Positions 37,901 to 50,300 of a DNA stretch of 64,000 nucleotides are shown here, piece by piece (position 1 is the first letter of the stretch; every line of letters begins with the position of its first letter). The translations under genes were made by a program, and so were the position numbers. A model generated the notes under the pieces. It had not been told where the DNA came from, ran no database searches, and worked only from the letters and a program-made list of their open reading frames with translations. Source of the DNA: Niebla homalea (Eukaryota; Ascomycota; Lecanoromycetes; Lecanorales; Ramalinaceae); the NCBI GenBank assembly GCA_019925105.1, contig JAHGAU010000015.1, positions 1,178,001-1,242,000 of the forward strand, written 5' to 3'.

Positions 37901-38700
37901 TTATATTTTAAGGTTATTATTATTTAACTTTTAATAATAAAAAGATTATTAATAAGTATCTTTATCGTTATAATATTATAAAGAAAAGTAATAATATATT
38001 AACGATTTAACTTTAAATAAATAAGAATAATTTAATTTATTTCTTATTTATTATATATACCGGAAATCGGAAATCGGATAAATACTAAATATAAATATAA
38101 ATAAAGAAAATAAAATATTATATATATTTTTATCTTTTATTTTTTATTTACGGAAATTAAATTAAAATTTGTCGTAAAAATTATTATTTATAATTATTAT
38201 TAAATATTATTTATAAAGCGAAGTATCCGGGTAATTATTAAATTTATAATATTTATTAAATTATTATTATAATTTAACTTTATTATAAAAATAAATAAAA
38301 TTATTAAAGACTTTACGGAGAAAATCCGTTATCGATTAAAAAATAAAAAAAGAAACGGAAATTAATTATATTAATTATATAAACCGGAAAATATCTTTTA
38401 TAATTATAAAAATATAATAATAAACGCTTATTAAAAGTCTTTAAAAAAGTTAACGGTAATAATAATATAAAAAGAATATATATTAAATATATAAATATTA
38501 ATAAGGATATTAAAAAATATTACGTAAAGTTAAAGTAATATAAATATATAAAAAAGCAAAAAAGTAATAAGTTTAAAAGTAGTTCTTATAAAAATATAGT
38601 TATAATATTATAAATTTTCTTAAAAAAATTAAAATATAAGAAATATATAAATAGATTATTACTCTTTAAACGGCTATTAATATTTTTTACTTTAAAAAAT
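34930..38700 (+). pseudogene. LINE copy 2 ORF2 (endonuclease and RT)
   Basis: The same blocks as in copy 1 in a poorer state: KNFNLYYYI at about 35370 (GDFNLHHP.W), YKSFFLLI at about 36710, KNVYF at about 37010 where FIDDV stood, and the C-terminal finger at about 38060-38130. Stops and loss of catalytic Asp make it inactive. Confidence 0.82.
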
Positions 38701-38830
38701 AAAAAGTAAAAATTTAATAAACGCCGGTTTTTACCTTAACGTTATAAGTATTAAGTTTTTACGGTTATTAATAAGGTTAAAAGGCCGCATATTAAAGAAC
38801 GCCGGAATTAACTTAGCTAGATCCGTAGTA

Positions 38831-38852
38831 TAAATTAATTAATCAATTAATC
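38831..38852 (+). repeat. LINE 3' terminal repeat tail, copy 2
   Basis: A run of taat/tcaat units ends the element before the TSD; it is longer than in copy 1 and partly converted from tcaa to ttaa by RIP. Confidence 0.7.
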
Positions 38853-38865
38853 AATATTTATAATA

Positions 38866-41800
38866 AATAAAGTATAATTTTATATTAAACGACTTAAAAT
38901 TATTAATATAAGGGTTTTTAAACTTAACCGGATTAAATAATTTTAAAGTAAATTAAATATTTCCTTTAATATTTTAATTAATATATGAATTTTATTAATA
39001 ATTTTACGACTTTAAATTTCTATTTTCCGTTTAATTATTAGTATTTTATTAAAATAGATTTCAAAATTAATTTTAATATTTAAATTATTAAAATAATATT
39101 GCTTATAATAATTATATAAACGTTATTTATATTATTAAAATGTTTTAAAGCCTTTTATTTATCTAATTTTAAGGGTATTTCGTTTATTATATTCCTTTTA
39201 TTTATAATATATATATGATTCCGTCGTAATTAATATATATTAAATTTATCCTTAATATAGCTTCTTAAAGGTCTTTATTTATATAATTTAGTTAATTTAT
39301 AAATATTTAAGCTTTAAATTTTTTTTTTATCCTTTTCTTCCTCTTTAAGCACTTATTTCTTTTTTATTTTTTTAATCCGTTTTATTTTAAAGTATACTTT
39401 ATAAAGATTAAGCTTTTTATAAACGTCCTTTATTAAACGTTTATAGAACTTTATATCCGTTAAATTATTATTAAAATAATTAATTATATCTTTTAATATA
39501 TATTTTATTATTTTATTTATTATATTCTTTAATTTTCCGGGTTTAATATCCTTTCCGTTTAAGTTATATATAATATAAAATATACGTTTATAATAATTAA
39601 AAATAAAATTAATTCCTTATAATAATATTTTAATATTATTTATTATTTATTCCGTAAAATCGTTAAAACTTAATTTTAAGAACTCTTAACTTAATAATTT
39701 CTAGAAATTCTTTATATCTTCCTTTATAATATCGTTTATCGTTTTATCTATAAATAAAACTTTAGTTTTTCATTACTTTACTTAATATATTATATCTTTT
39801 TTAAGTTTTATATTTACTATATTTATTTATTAGTTAAAACAAGTATTTCTTTTAATCTCTTTTTATACGTTATAAATTTTTTTATATATTATTTAGCTTA
39901 TTCTTTTTATTTATTTGATTCTTTCAATTTATAGAATAAAGTCTTAATCCTAGGTTATATTATAATTTTTTATTATAAAGTTTCCGATAATTTTAAGGTA
40001 AAAATTAAAATTATTAATAATATTATTAAGTTTTTTTTATGTTTAATTTTATTATTATTATTAAAAAGGATACTTAAAGTTATTTAAGTATTTATTTTAT
40101 TTTATATATATTAATTAATTCCCTTTTAAATTTAAAGGATTAAGGCATTCTTAATAATATTTTATTATTCCTTAAAGAAAAGTTAATAAGGTTTATTATT
40201 AAATAATCTTTAATAATATTTATAATTATTAATAAATTCGGGATAACCCCGTAATTTATATAAATTTATTTTAATTTTCTTTATCCTTTTTTAATATAAA
40301 GTAAAAAGGTATATATTCTTTTTAATAAAGGAAATAAAACAATAATAAAGGGAATAATAATACCGTACTTAATCTTTTAATTAATATAGTAATACTTAGT
40401 TTTATTTTTTCTGTCTTACGGATATTAAGATATATATAAAATAAAAGATATTATCGTTAATATATTATTAATATTAATAGAAATATTTTAAAGAAAGGGG
40501 TTTACGGTTACTCCGAGTAACTATATTTTATTTTATTTTATATTTTTTTTAAGGAAATGGTTAAGTCAATATATAATTATATAACGTTAATAGTAATCTT
40601 TCTCGTCTCTTAGGTTATTATATAAATATATATAAATTATATTTTATTATAAGTCTTTATTTCCTTTTAAATTAAAGTAAGTTTTAAGTACTCATTTTAA
40701 TTTTCTTTATTTTCTATACGGAAAAGCCTTAAAAAGGGTACCGTTGAATTAAATAAGTTTTACGTTAATAATTATTATAGATTATTATTAATATTCTAAA
40801 TATATATATAATATAATTGTTATTATAAATATATCTATCTTTATTTTTTCTTATTAATTTTTTCTATTAATTTTTTTATCTATTTCTTTTTATTATTTAC
40901 TTTCTTAGCTTACTTTTTAATTTTTTGATTTTTAATACTTAACTTATAATTTAAATAAAGGACTTATTATATATAATTTACGATTATTTCCTAGGAATTT
41001 TAAAGACTAATTTAAACCTTTATAAGTAATTTAAAATTTAATTACCGCTTAAATAATTTTTAACTTAATAATTTACGTTTTAATAAAAAATATTTCTTTA
41101 AGAGGTATATATAATTATTTAAGCTTTATTAAAGAATTTTATTTTTATTGTTTTTATCGTTAAGATATACGGTTTAATTCGGTTATTTTAATAGCTATTA
41201 AAAAGTTCTATATATTTATTAATATTAAAATACCCAATATTATTTACGGGTCTTAAAGATTATTTACCCGGTATAAAATAATTTTTAAGATTAACTTTAC
41301 ATCTTTAAAGAATATATATAATATTCTAAATTAAATTAAAGAGTTTTATTTATAATAAATAAATCGGATACTTAAAATCGTTTTATAAGACTTAGTTCGG
41401 TTATTTAAAATTAATTCAATAAAATTTATAATTTAATCGGGTTTAATTATTTATATTAATTTTACGAGTCTTATATTTTGGTTATTATAATCGTTAATTA
41501 TTAAATAATAATTTTACGTTATTTAAAGTAATTAATTTTTTTCTAATTTTTTCTTTAATTACTTTAATTTCATTTATTTTAAGAAAGCGGTTTATATTAA
41601 TATATAAATTATAATTTCCTTAATAATAATTTAAAATATCCGGTAATATATACGATTATTTCTTAATTAAAGTTTAAATTTATTATTAATATAAAAGATA
41701 TTATTGTCTTTTTATAATTAAAGCGTATTAAAAAAAAAATATTTTTTTTTACTTTTTAATTTTTAATAATTAATAATTAATTAATAAATATTAATAATAC

Positions 41801-41970
41801 TTTATTAATACGTATAAACGGGGTCCCTATATTAATCGGGGGTAATAATAAAAATATCCGAATAAGGGTACTTAAAAAAGGATTACTTAAATATTTTATT
41901 TTTCTCAATTTTAATATTTTTTTAATAAATAAGTAATAATTAGAAATATTCTATAAATCTATATAAATCT
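38866..41970 (-). pseudogene. AT-rich interval with long minus-strand ghost frames, unidentified
   Basis: Two long protein-like stretches on the minus strand: about 39650-38870 (NLNGKDIKPGKLKNIINKI, then a Lys/Glu-rich KEEEKDKKKNLKLKYL) and about 41720-40600 (NNRIYYRIF, NRTKSYKTILSIRFIYY). They carry few stops, nearly all TAA at plausible Gln codons. I do not recognise RT, integrase, a DDE transposase or a helicase in them. They may form one gene with the ghost at 32.2-33.0 kb, split by LINE copy 2. Confidence 0.4.
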
Positions 41971-41975
41971 ATAAC

Positions 41976-42138
41976 TGTTAGGAACCGAAAGGTGGTAAGT
42001 GTATAATTGATGGTGAGCTATTTGCAGTAGCTATGAATTTAAGTATACGTGTGTCAAGACCCCCGCGGAAGCTACCCGCTATGCCTATACCTACCGCAAA
42101 CCGTGATGCTATATACGTAGAGACTCAGTTCTCTAACA
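41976..42138. repeat. Solo LTR of the element A superfamily
   Basis: 163 bp, TGTTAGGAACC...CTCTAACA, flanked by a perfect TSD ATAAC (41971-41975, 42139-42143) with no second LTR or interior. It shares the ggtaagtgta, agctac and ctaccgca.accgtgatgctatata blocks with the LTRs of element A but differs at its 3' end, so it is a sister subfamily. Solo LTRs arise by recombination between the two LTRs of one element. It is little affected by RIP. Confidence 0.85.
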
Positions 42139-42143
42139 ATAAC

Positions 42144-42480
42144 CTATTATTCTTATTATATATATATAATATAATAATAATAAAAGTCGGTTTTTTATAA
42201 TATCTTCGTAATTTTTATTAACGTTAATTAAAGAAAAAATACAATAAAATTTTTACGATTAAATCGTATAATTAAACCGAATTCCTTAATATATATAAAT
42301 AAATAAATATTTTCTTAAAACCGTTAAAAAAGATAATAAAAAAATAAAAGAATAAAAAGAATAAAAGAATAAATAATAATAAAGTACAATTAAAGATAAA
42401 ATCGTAGCCTTTATATAAGTTCGTAAGGTATAGGTTTCTTATTATAATAATCCGTTATACCCTTCCTTTTTAAAGTATAT
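42144..42480. other. AT-rich spacer
   Basis: Contains short aaataaaag-type direct repeats around 42340-42380; no gene or motif seen. Confidence 0.5.
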
Positions 42481-42660
42481 ATAAATCGATTCCACCTTTA
42501 ATCAGCCCTTTTAGTGTTTCCTTTCCTTTATACACCCATCCGCAAGTTTGCCGTCTGGCCCAGGCTGAGGTGGCTGAATGACGTCTTAATACCGATATAG
42601 GGTATACTCCAGGGGGTGCTGCCCCCCATTTTGTTAATAAAGGTGACCTTCCTTATCCCT
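42481..42660. other. Non-RIP island with a GC hairpin
   Basis: About 180 bp of near-normal composition, rich in CpA and TpG, in sharp contrast to both sides. It contains GGGGG at 42612-42616 and CCCCC at 42622-42626, which can form a tight stem. It has no counterpart elsewhere in the window, so unlike the LTRs it may be single-copy sequence that RIP never recognised. Function unknown. Confidence 0.5.
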
Positions 42661-43450
42661 ATTATCTTTTAGCGACTTATTCGGAAGTAAAATACTTATA
42701 GTTAAACGGCAAGTAAACTACAATTCTAGGACTATTATTTTAAGTTCTTATTCCTATAGGTATTTTTAATGGTCTTTTTTTTTATTTAGTTTAACCGTAA
42801 TATTAAACGGACTCTATACCGATTTTAAATCGGTAATTACTTTAATTATATAAAGCTTACTTAAGGCGGGCAATTATTTCTTTTTATATATAATCCTTTA
42901 AAGTCTTTCCGTTAACGCCGGCGCCCTCCTTTAATAAGGTCCTTTTATAAGTTATATTATTTCCGTATTACGGAGTTAAACGCCGCGAGAATAATAGTTA
43001 GCTTACTAATTATAATAGGTATAATGGGGTATATTTTATTTAATTTATATGAATCTTACGGTAATCGGGTTAATTTATTCCGTTATTTCTCCTTTAATTT
43101 TTATCTTTAATATTATTATTATTATTTTTTTCTTAATTATATAAGAGTATAATATTATATACGTTTTCCGTATTAAGACGGATATAAAAGGTTAAATTTA
43201 TTATAAGGCGATTAACTATTTATTTATAAGGTTATATATTATAGAAATATATTTAACCGGCTTATTCTTATTTATTTACGATAATTAAAATAAAATTATA
43301 TACGTAAACCAAAGCGTTATTATAATTTTTAAATTTTTTTATATTTTAATTTATTAACTTATATTAAAGCGAACTTACGTATTATTATTATAGTATTTAT
43401 TAATATTATTAATCGCTTAAAGTATTAATCGGGCGGTAAAATTAAAATTT
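42661..43450. other. AT-rich interval
   Basis: No element, gene or repeat that I can name. Composition is like the RIP-mutated transposons. Confidence 0.4.
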
Positions 43451-46400
43451 AACCCGGGGACTATTATTTAAAATAAATATACTTTATTTTAAGTTTAGAG
43501 ACAGCTTTAAACCCAGTCGGAATTATTTAATATTACCGTAAAGCGATTAATTAAAATTAAAATAATATTTTTATAATGACGATTTTAGATTACTTTTAAG
43601 TTAATTAAACCGGTAAAAAAAGGCACTTAATTTATAAAGCGTTAAATAAAGAGAAAACGAACATATATTATCCTTGGATATAAAGTAACCGGTTATTTAA
43701 TTATTAAAGGACGAGCTTAAGTTAAGTAAGGATAAGATTATATAAAGCTTATAATTTCTTTTACCTGATAGTATTAATATTTTAAATAAAAACGTAAAAA
43801 TAATTAAATATAATTAAGTAAAAATCCGATTATTTAAGCCGCTTAAAATAAATTAATTATATATTATAAAGGATCGTAATTAATAAGTAATACTTTAATT
43901 TAATTTATTAAGGAACTTAAAAACTTAAAAAGTATAATAAGGTTTTAATTAAGTAAAAACTGATATAGAATAATACTTACCGCTCACTTATTAATATATA
44001 TTTAGCTATTATAATTTACTATACTTTATTTTATTACTACTTCCGATATAATATATAGTTATAAAGTATATTATTATCGTAAGTTATATTTAATTTATAA
44101 ACGGGGGGACGGCCAAAGGGCAGCGCTTTCCGGCTTTTAGGTTGGCGTCCTCTCAATTAGGATACGCGTGTATATATCGGCGATATTGCGCCTCGCCGCT
44201 TTATCTTTTATATAAATACGGCCTTCCTTTTATACTTTTTCCTTCTTTTCTTTATCTTCTGTTTAACGTTTATATTAGTTATATAATTAACGGTTTTATA
44301 ACGGCTCGCTCGGACCTTAATTATAGCCCTCTTATTAATTAATATAGCTACGGCGGTTCCTTTAATTCTGATATTGACCTTTACCTACGTTCTTCTTAAT
44401 CCTCTTAATCCTTATTAACTTTTCCTTATTTTATACGATATTATAATGGGCGTTTTAACTAATTATCTTGCTACCTTAATTGCCTTACCCTTACGGTTAG
44501 TTAAGTAATTAACGCGGTTAATTAATAACGTTAACAATATTAAATCCGTATTACCCTTAAGGTAAGGATTAATTGAAAAAATGCCTTACTCCTTTTAAGT
44601 AGGTTTCTACTATACCGTTAATACTTAACTTAAAGTTAAGCGGTTAAATAAACTATTAAACCTTCTTATTAGTTAACTTAATTTAACGACCATAATAAAC
44701 AGTATTACCTAGATTGAAAATTAAAGTTAAGGAAATATATATAATCTTAATTAAAGTCCTTTAAGTATTATAAATTATAATAACTTAATTAAATTATATC
44801 CTTATTATTTAATTCGGAGGCTTTATTAAGATTGAACCTTTATAGAGTTTTTAAGTAATTATTTCTCGGATAAGATGGTTGGGGAAGGTTAATTAATTAA
44901 AATTAAGATATAACCTTAAAAGAACCTATTTACTTATAAAGCGTATAAAAATATTAATTAAACGATAAAAAAGCTTAAAGAAGGAAATCGTTATAATTAA
45001 AATTCACAATCGGTATATATAAGGTTATTAAGTAAAGGCCTTTTAAGTTATTTATCCGTTTTACGTAAAGGATTATAAAAGAGCGATATCGTTAATACGT
45101 TAAAAGAAAGCTTAGCTTAAAGATCTTCTTATTCCAATAAATATAGGTTAAAATATATAGACGCCTTTAAAAAACGGTAGCGAAACTTAAGCTACGCCGG
45201 CGGTTAAAATAAATATAAGGTTTTAACGGTTAAGAGGCGTACCTATATATATTAATTAATATAAGGATTAACCGGTAATCGGCGATTAAGTACCTTAAAT
45301 AATCTTATAGTTTTAAGTATAAAAAGCCCTTTTCCTACCGTTTTATTCTTTATTTCGAAGTTTTTACTTAAACCTCCTTAGCTTAAGTAAGTCGATACGT
45401 TTAAATCGCCCGGTTCTTTTTATAAGTTACGTTTTAAAATGGTTTTTATTAATATAAATATTATTAATTTCTACGATTAATTACCACCGAAAACGGACCC
45501 GTATAGCGAAAAGCGGCCTTTAGTATTTAACGGCAATATTCTCGCTATTAATAAATAATACGAGACTTATTAAGCTTTCAGGTTAAGTAACCGACCAAGC
45601 GTTTAAGACTATAATTTAATTAAGGTAATAAATATAATTACTTTACCACTTAATAAACTCCTTAATCCTTTTAATGAATTAAGACTAAATATTAAAGGTA
45701 CCGGAGCCGACGCTAAAGGTAAATTACCCTATTCTATAATACGGATAATAATTAACGATTTTATAAATATAATAAAAGAATTAAGTCTTAACCGTAAGCG
45801 CCGTCGTACCGGTAACAATATTAATTAAAACCTTCCGAGCTTTAAGGAAATTCTATTTAACGTTAAGGAAATAAAAAAGCTATAATAAGCGGACGTAAAT
45901 AAAAACTTAACAGAAATTCCCGTAATAAAAAATAATTAAAAAGGATATATTAATCTTAAATCTAAATAAGTTAAAAGCAAAAATAAATATATTAACTCCA
46001 CTTACCGTTAAATATTATATTAATAACCTATAAAAGAGCCGAAACTTTAATATGATAAAAATTTAAAAACTTACGATAAATAAGACGTTAAATAATAAAG
46101 TAATAACGTTTAAGAAGCTCCATAAAAACACATTAATATCTAAGATACTAAGCGAGAGACTATTATTATTAACGTATATATAAACAACGGCTTACCTTTT
46201 AAAGAGTAAAATAATAAACACGGCGGAAAGCGGAGTTTATTAAGAACTTTATTGACTTTTATAAAGGGTATAAAAGTTAAATAAGATTTATACCTTATCG
46301 TAATAACCTTAATATTAATAAATTATCTCCCTCCAAAGGTTTTATTCTATATCGGAAGAACGAACTCTTATTACTATATTTCTCTCCTCCACGTTATAAC

Positions 46401-47050
46401 TCCTACGTCTCGGCGATAACCTATATACCAATCTATATATCGACTGCCGAGAGTCGCTGTAATAGCGGGAATTATCCCTTAATTAACGGAAATAAAAGAG
46501 TTCAATAAGATAATAAAACGGTAAAAGCAGAAGACGTAAAAAAGGGACTCTTAAGGGATTATAACGTAAAGAACGCTTTATTACGTTTTATAAAGAAAAA
46601 GCATCGATCTATTATAAGGAAGAAGTTATCTTTAAAGCGTTATATTTAAAAACGTCGTTTTTTATCCTAATTCTTTTTAAATAAAGAAACCGAAACGGGG
46701 GTTAAATTAAATATTAATAACTACGTATTTACGAAAGTCTATTATACCTTAAACCTTCTACCCGCTTTTTATTCTTTTTTTTCGATCGGTTATTAAAAAG
46801 AATTAAAACGTAATAAGAAGCCTAGAGGAATGGCAATTATTTATAAATAATAATATTAAAAAGGGGAGATCTTATAAAAGAGAAATATAAAATAAAAACG
46901 TAAAAAACCTTAAAAGTAATATTTAATTCAATAAAAAAAGTCTTAAGTATACGGTATCTATCTTATAACTCCGGAATTAATATAAAATTAAAGGGAGAAA
47001 AAAACCTTAAAAAGTAAATAATAGCCTGTTAATAAAGTAAAGTTATACCT
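43450..47050 (+). pseudogene. Long + strand ghost coding region, unidentified
   Basis: Protein-like + strand frames run through most of this stretch with stops almost only TAA/TAG at likely Gln positions. Examples are KKGTQFIKR-type at about 43610, LYDIIMGVLTNYLATLIALPL at about 44430 and HRSIIRKKLSLKRY at about 46600. The stretch 46250-46840 is the least interrupted (FSPPRYNSYVSAITYIPIYI, then TAESRCNSGNYPL). A GC-richer patch at 44105-44220 carries an open frame 44142-44342. The size suggests a transposase or large host gene, but no family motif is recognised; frameshifts between blocks are likely. Confidence 0.4.
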
Positions 47051-47320
47051 ATTTTATTATATAATAGAAATTATAAGCCTATATTTAACTATCCTTTAAA
47101 TATAAATTACTTAATTAATAGGAAATCTATTATTATAGCTTATCCGGTAAAATACGTTTATTAAGAATTTCTATAATTATATCCTCATAATTTTATAAGA
47201 ATTATTTCCGGTTATAAGAAATTATTTCTAGAAATTTTTATTTAAATAACTTAACTATTAAAGCTTAATAAAATACCCTTTTATTAAGAGTATTACTTTA
47301 AGATATATTTAATATTAATT

Positions 47321-47368
47321 TTAATAATAAATACTTAACGTATCTTATATAACTATAAGTAGAATACC
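47321..47368 (+). repeat. 48-bp direct repeat, left copy
   Basis: Matches 51728-51775 in the same orientation over 48 bp with five differences, all transitions (A/G or T/C). The right copy lies just beyond the 3' end of the PD-(D/E)XK-family relic, so this may mark the end of a second, lost copy of the same unit. No element boundary could be assigned. Confidence 0.7.
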
Positions 47369-50300
47369 CCCCGTTACGGTTAGTTCCTAACCTGTCTTTA
47401 TACGTATAATACTTTAATCGCCGTACCCTTCAAAGTTTCTTTTTACCCTCCTTTTATCTTTTTTAGCTTATTACTTAATTATATATATTATTTTTATCGC
47501 CTTTATTACCTCTATTATCGTTCCGTTTATATTTATTTCCTCTGGCTCAAGTATAATCCTTTTTTGGTTTTCTTTATTTTCCCTTTAATAATTTATAATT
47601 TAAAGTAAACTATCCTTATAATAAATTCCAATAAATAAGAGTATTATAATATAGGTATATAGATTTATATTTATAATATTCCGTCCCCTTTTAATAAGGA
47701 CGGAATACTTATATAATATATTAATAATAATAGACCCGGGGATTACCCGGTAATTAAGAATATATACTTTAAATTATCCCTTTTCTTCCCTTTCTTTCTC
47801 CGCTTATATTATATATATTTAAAATGCTTTACGTATAAAGCTAAATAAAATCTTATAAAATTTTAATTAATAGCTTCTTTAAACTTAAAGCGGTAATCCG
47901 TTTTTTATATTTTAAGTTAATATTATAATTAAAAGTAATTTAAATAATACTTAAAGCCTCGTTTAATTTCCTATTCTTATAATTTATATTAAGGCGAATT
48001 TCTATAATAATAGCGCGTATTATAAAGAGTATAATAATAATTAAAAGGAAGATTTATTATATTCTTTAATAATATATATATAACGGAAACTTTAAGTTAT
48101 TAACCTTAAAAAAAAAATATTAAGTTTATAGAAATTTATAGGTTAATACGAGATTTCCGATTATTATAATTAAGGTTATAAAATAAGAAATTAAAATTAA
48201 AATTAGGATATTTTTCTTAATACTCTTTAAATTAAATATTATTACGTAATAAATAAAGTTAAAAAATAGGAATCCGGTAAAATTAACTATAAAGGCCGTT
48301 TAAAAATAAAAACTTTTATTAATTAAGTTACGACGTAAGTTATAATCTAAATAAATATACGATAAACCTTAAGATAGATTATATTAATATTTAATAAGTA
48401 ATATTATTATAAGGAAATACGTAATAAAAATAGAAATAAAGATAAAACGACGATAAGCCTATTTATATTTAAGATAAAAGTTTATTCCCTTAAAAATTTA
48501 ACTTATATATAATAACTATAATTATTAATACGCCTTCTTAAATCCCCGATTTAAGGTTATTATACCTTTATAGTTATTATATATATAAAGGAAAATCGAA
48601 TAAAAAGCTTTATAATAAGTTCGCTTTCTAGATTATTCAGATATAGATTATATAAAGTAATCCTTTATTAATTATTAAATATTATAAATAAAACCTTTAA
48701 ATTAAGTAAAATAACTAGGGTAATATCGACCGTACATTTTAATATCGTAATCCCTATTTATAGTTAAGAGAATAATTAGAGTATAGACTTAATACGGTTA
48801 AACCGTAGATAAAGAAAATATAAAGCTATTATAAAGAAGATAAAAGTATTAGTAAGGACGTTAAGTTGGATGGCCAGTAAAAACCTTTCTATAATAAAGG
48901 GATTATTACGTAAGTAAAAACCGAAGAAACGAGGCTAAACGAGGTTAAGAAGCCAGAAACCATAAATAAAAAGTAATAAAAAGGTTTAAGAAATAAATAA
49001 GGCAATAAAGTATATAATTTCTCATAAGAATTCCTTTATAAATATATAAGGGCGTAAATAATATAATAACCGTTTTTCTACCCTATGAAATCGGGGATTT
49101 AATATAAGTACTTTTAAATAATATAGGCTCCGCTTTATTAATACCGCTATTAAATAAGAGTATAAACTCTTAATAAAAAACGAACCTTATAAAAAAGCAA
49201 TCTAAATACTTTAAAATATAAACATTTATATTAAATCTTATAAGAATTTAAATATATTAATAATATATACGGATAGAAATAAAATATTTTATTAATAAAA
49301 TATTAATAAAATAGTTTAAGATATTTTAAGTATAATATTATATAAAGTTATATAAATTACGGATTTAAACGGGGTTTCATAGGATTCTTTTAATAATATA
49401 TATACTTATAATAAGTAAATCTTTTTTAAGAAAATAATTATTAATTAATATAAAAGTTATATTATTAAAAGACTTTATTTAACGTCTTTATAATAAGAGC
49501 AAATTTAAACGCTTAAAGAAGCTAGGCTCTTTACGTTAATAATATCCGATAAGGAGAATAACGGAACCTTAATATAAATAAGTAAATAGTCGATTAAGAT
49601 CCCGATAATATAGCGATATATTAATTGGTTATAAACGTTTTAACTTAGCCTATTAGCTTTTTAAATATCGTAACGATATTACCTCTTTAATAAATTTAAT
49701 CCTCCCCGCGTAAATAAAGCTAGTAATCTCTAGTATCCCGTTATTTATCTATATAGCACCTTTTATATTTAAAACCTTTTTGTTTTTTAGTTTATAACTT
49801 TGGTTATAGTAAATAAGATAATACGTATATAATAAGTAAAAATAAAATAACAATAAACGATACTTAAAGCTTAACTTATTTTAATCCTATATTTTTTTTA
49901 TAGAATAACTTTATATAAAGAACCTATAAATTTATCTGGAATTAAAACTTATAATACGATAATTAAAATAGGGTAATACGATATTTATTAAAAGGAAAAA
50001 AGAATATAAATTTTAATATATTTATAGCCGTGACTCTTAATTAAGGTTCTATAAGTAAATTTAAAGCCGTTATTAATGATATTTACGTTAATTATTTCCG
50101 CGATCTTAATTATGAATTAATAAACGGAATTAATAAAGAATATACTTATTATTTCTTTAAATTAAATAATATTGGTACTATAAGTATTAATAAGTTTTAT
50201 GCCCAGTATTTCCCCGAACTTAATTAAGATAATATTATTAAAGAATTATATTTAAAAACGTATTATAATTTAATTAATTAAAGGATTTAATTCTTAAAAG

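Larger units (their letters stand above)
33031..38852 (+). mobile_element. LINE copy 2: full-length, heavily RIP-mutated
   Basis: Collinear with LINE copy 1 over its whole length, with ATG at 33042, knuckles, EN, RT, C-terminal finger and the same 3' end. A 13-bp TSD aatatttataata flanks it at 33018-33030 and 38853-38865. Its 5' end has about 7 bp more (gaaaagc) than copy 1. Differences from copy 1 are overwhelmingly C-to-T and G-to-A, plus a few small duplications (for example a repeated ggaaatc near 38060). It is much poorer in GC than copy 1. Confidence 0.9.

Noticed and set aside
42612..42626. Rho-independent terminator at the G5/C5 hairpin
   Set aside because: The context is eukaryotic and no T-run of the right kind follows.
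44142..44342. Open + strand frame of 66 codons as a membrane protein gene
   Set aside because: It starts at TTG; the hydrophobic run is expected from T-rich DNA, and the neighbouring frame connects better with the downstream ghost coding region.
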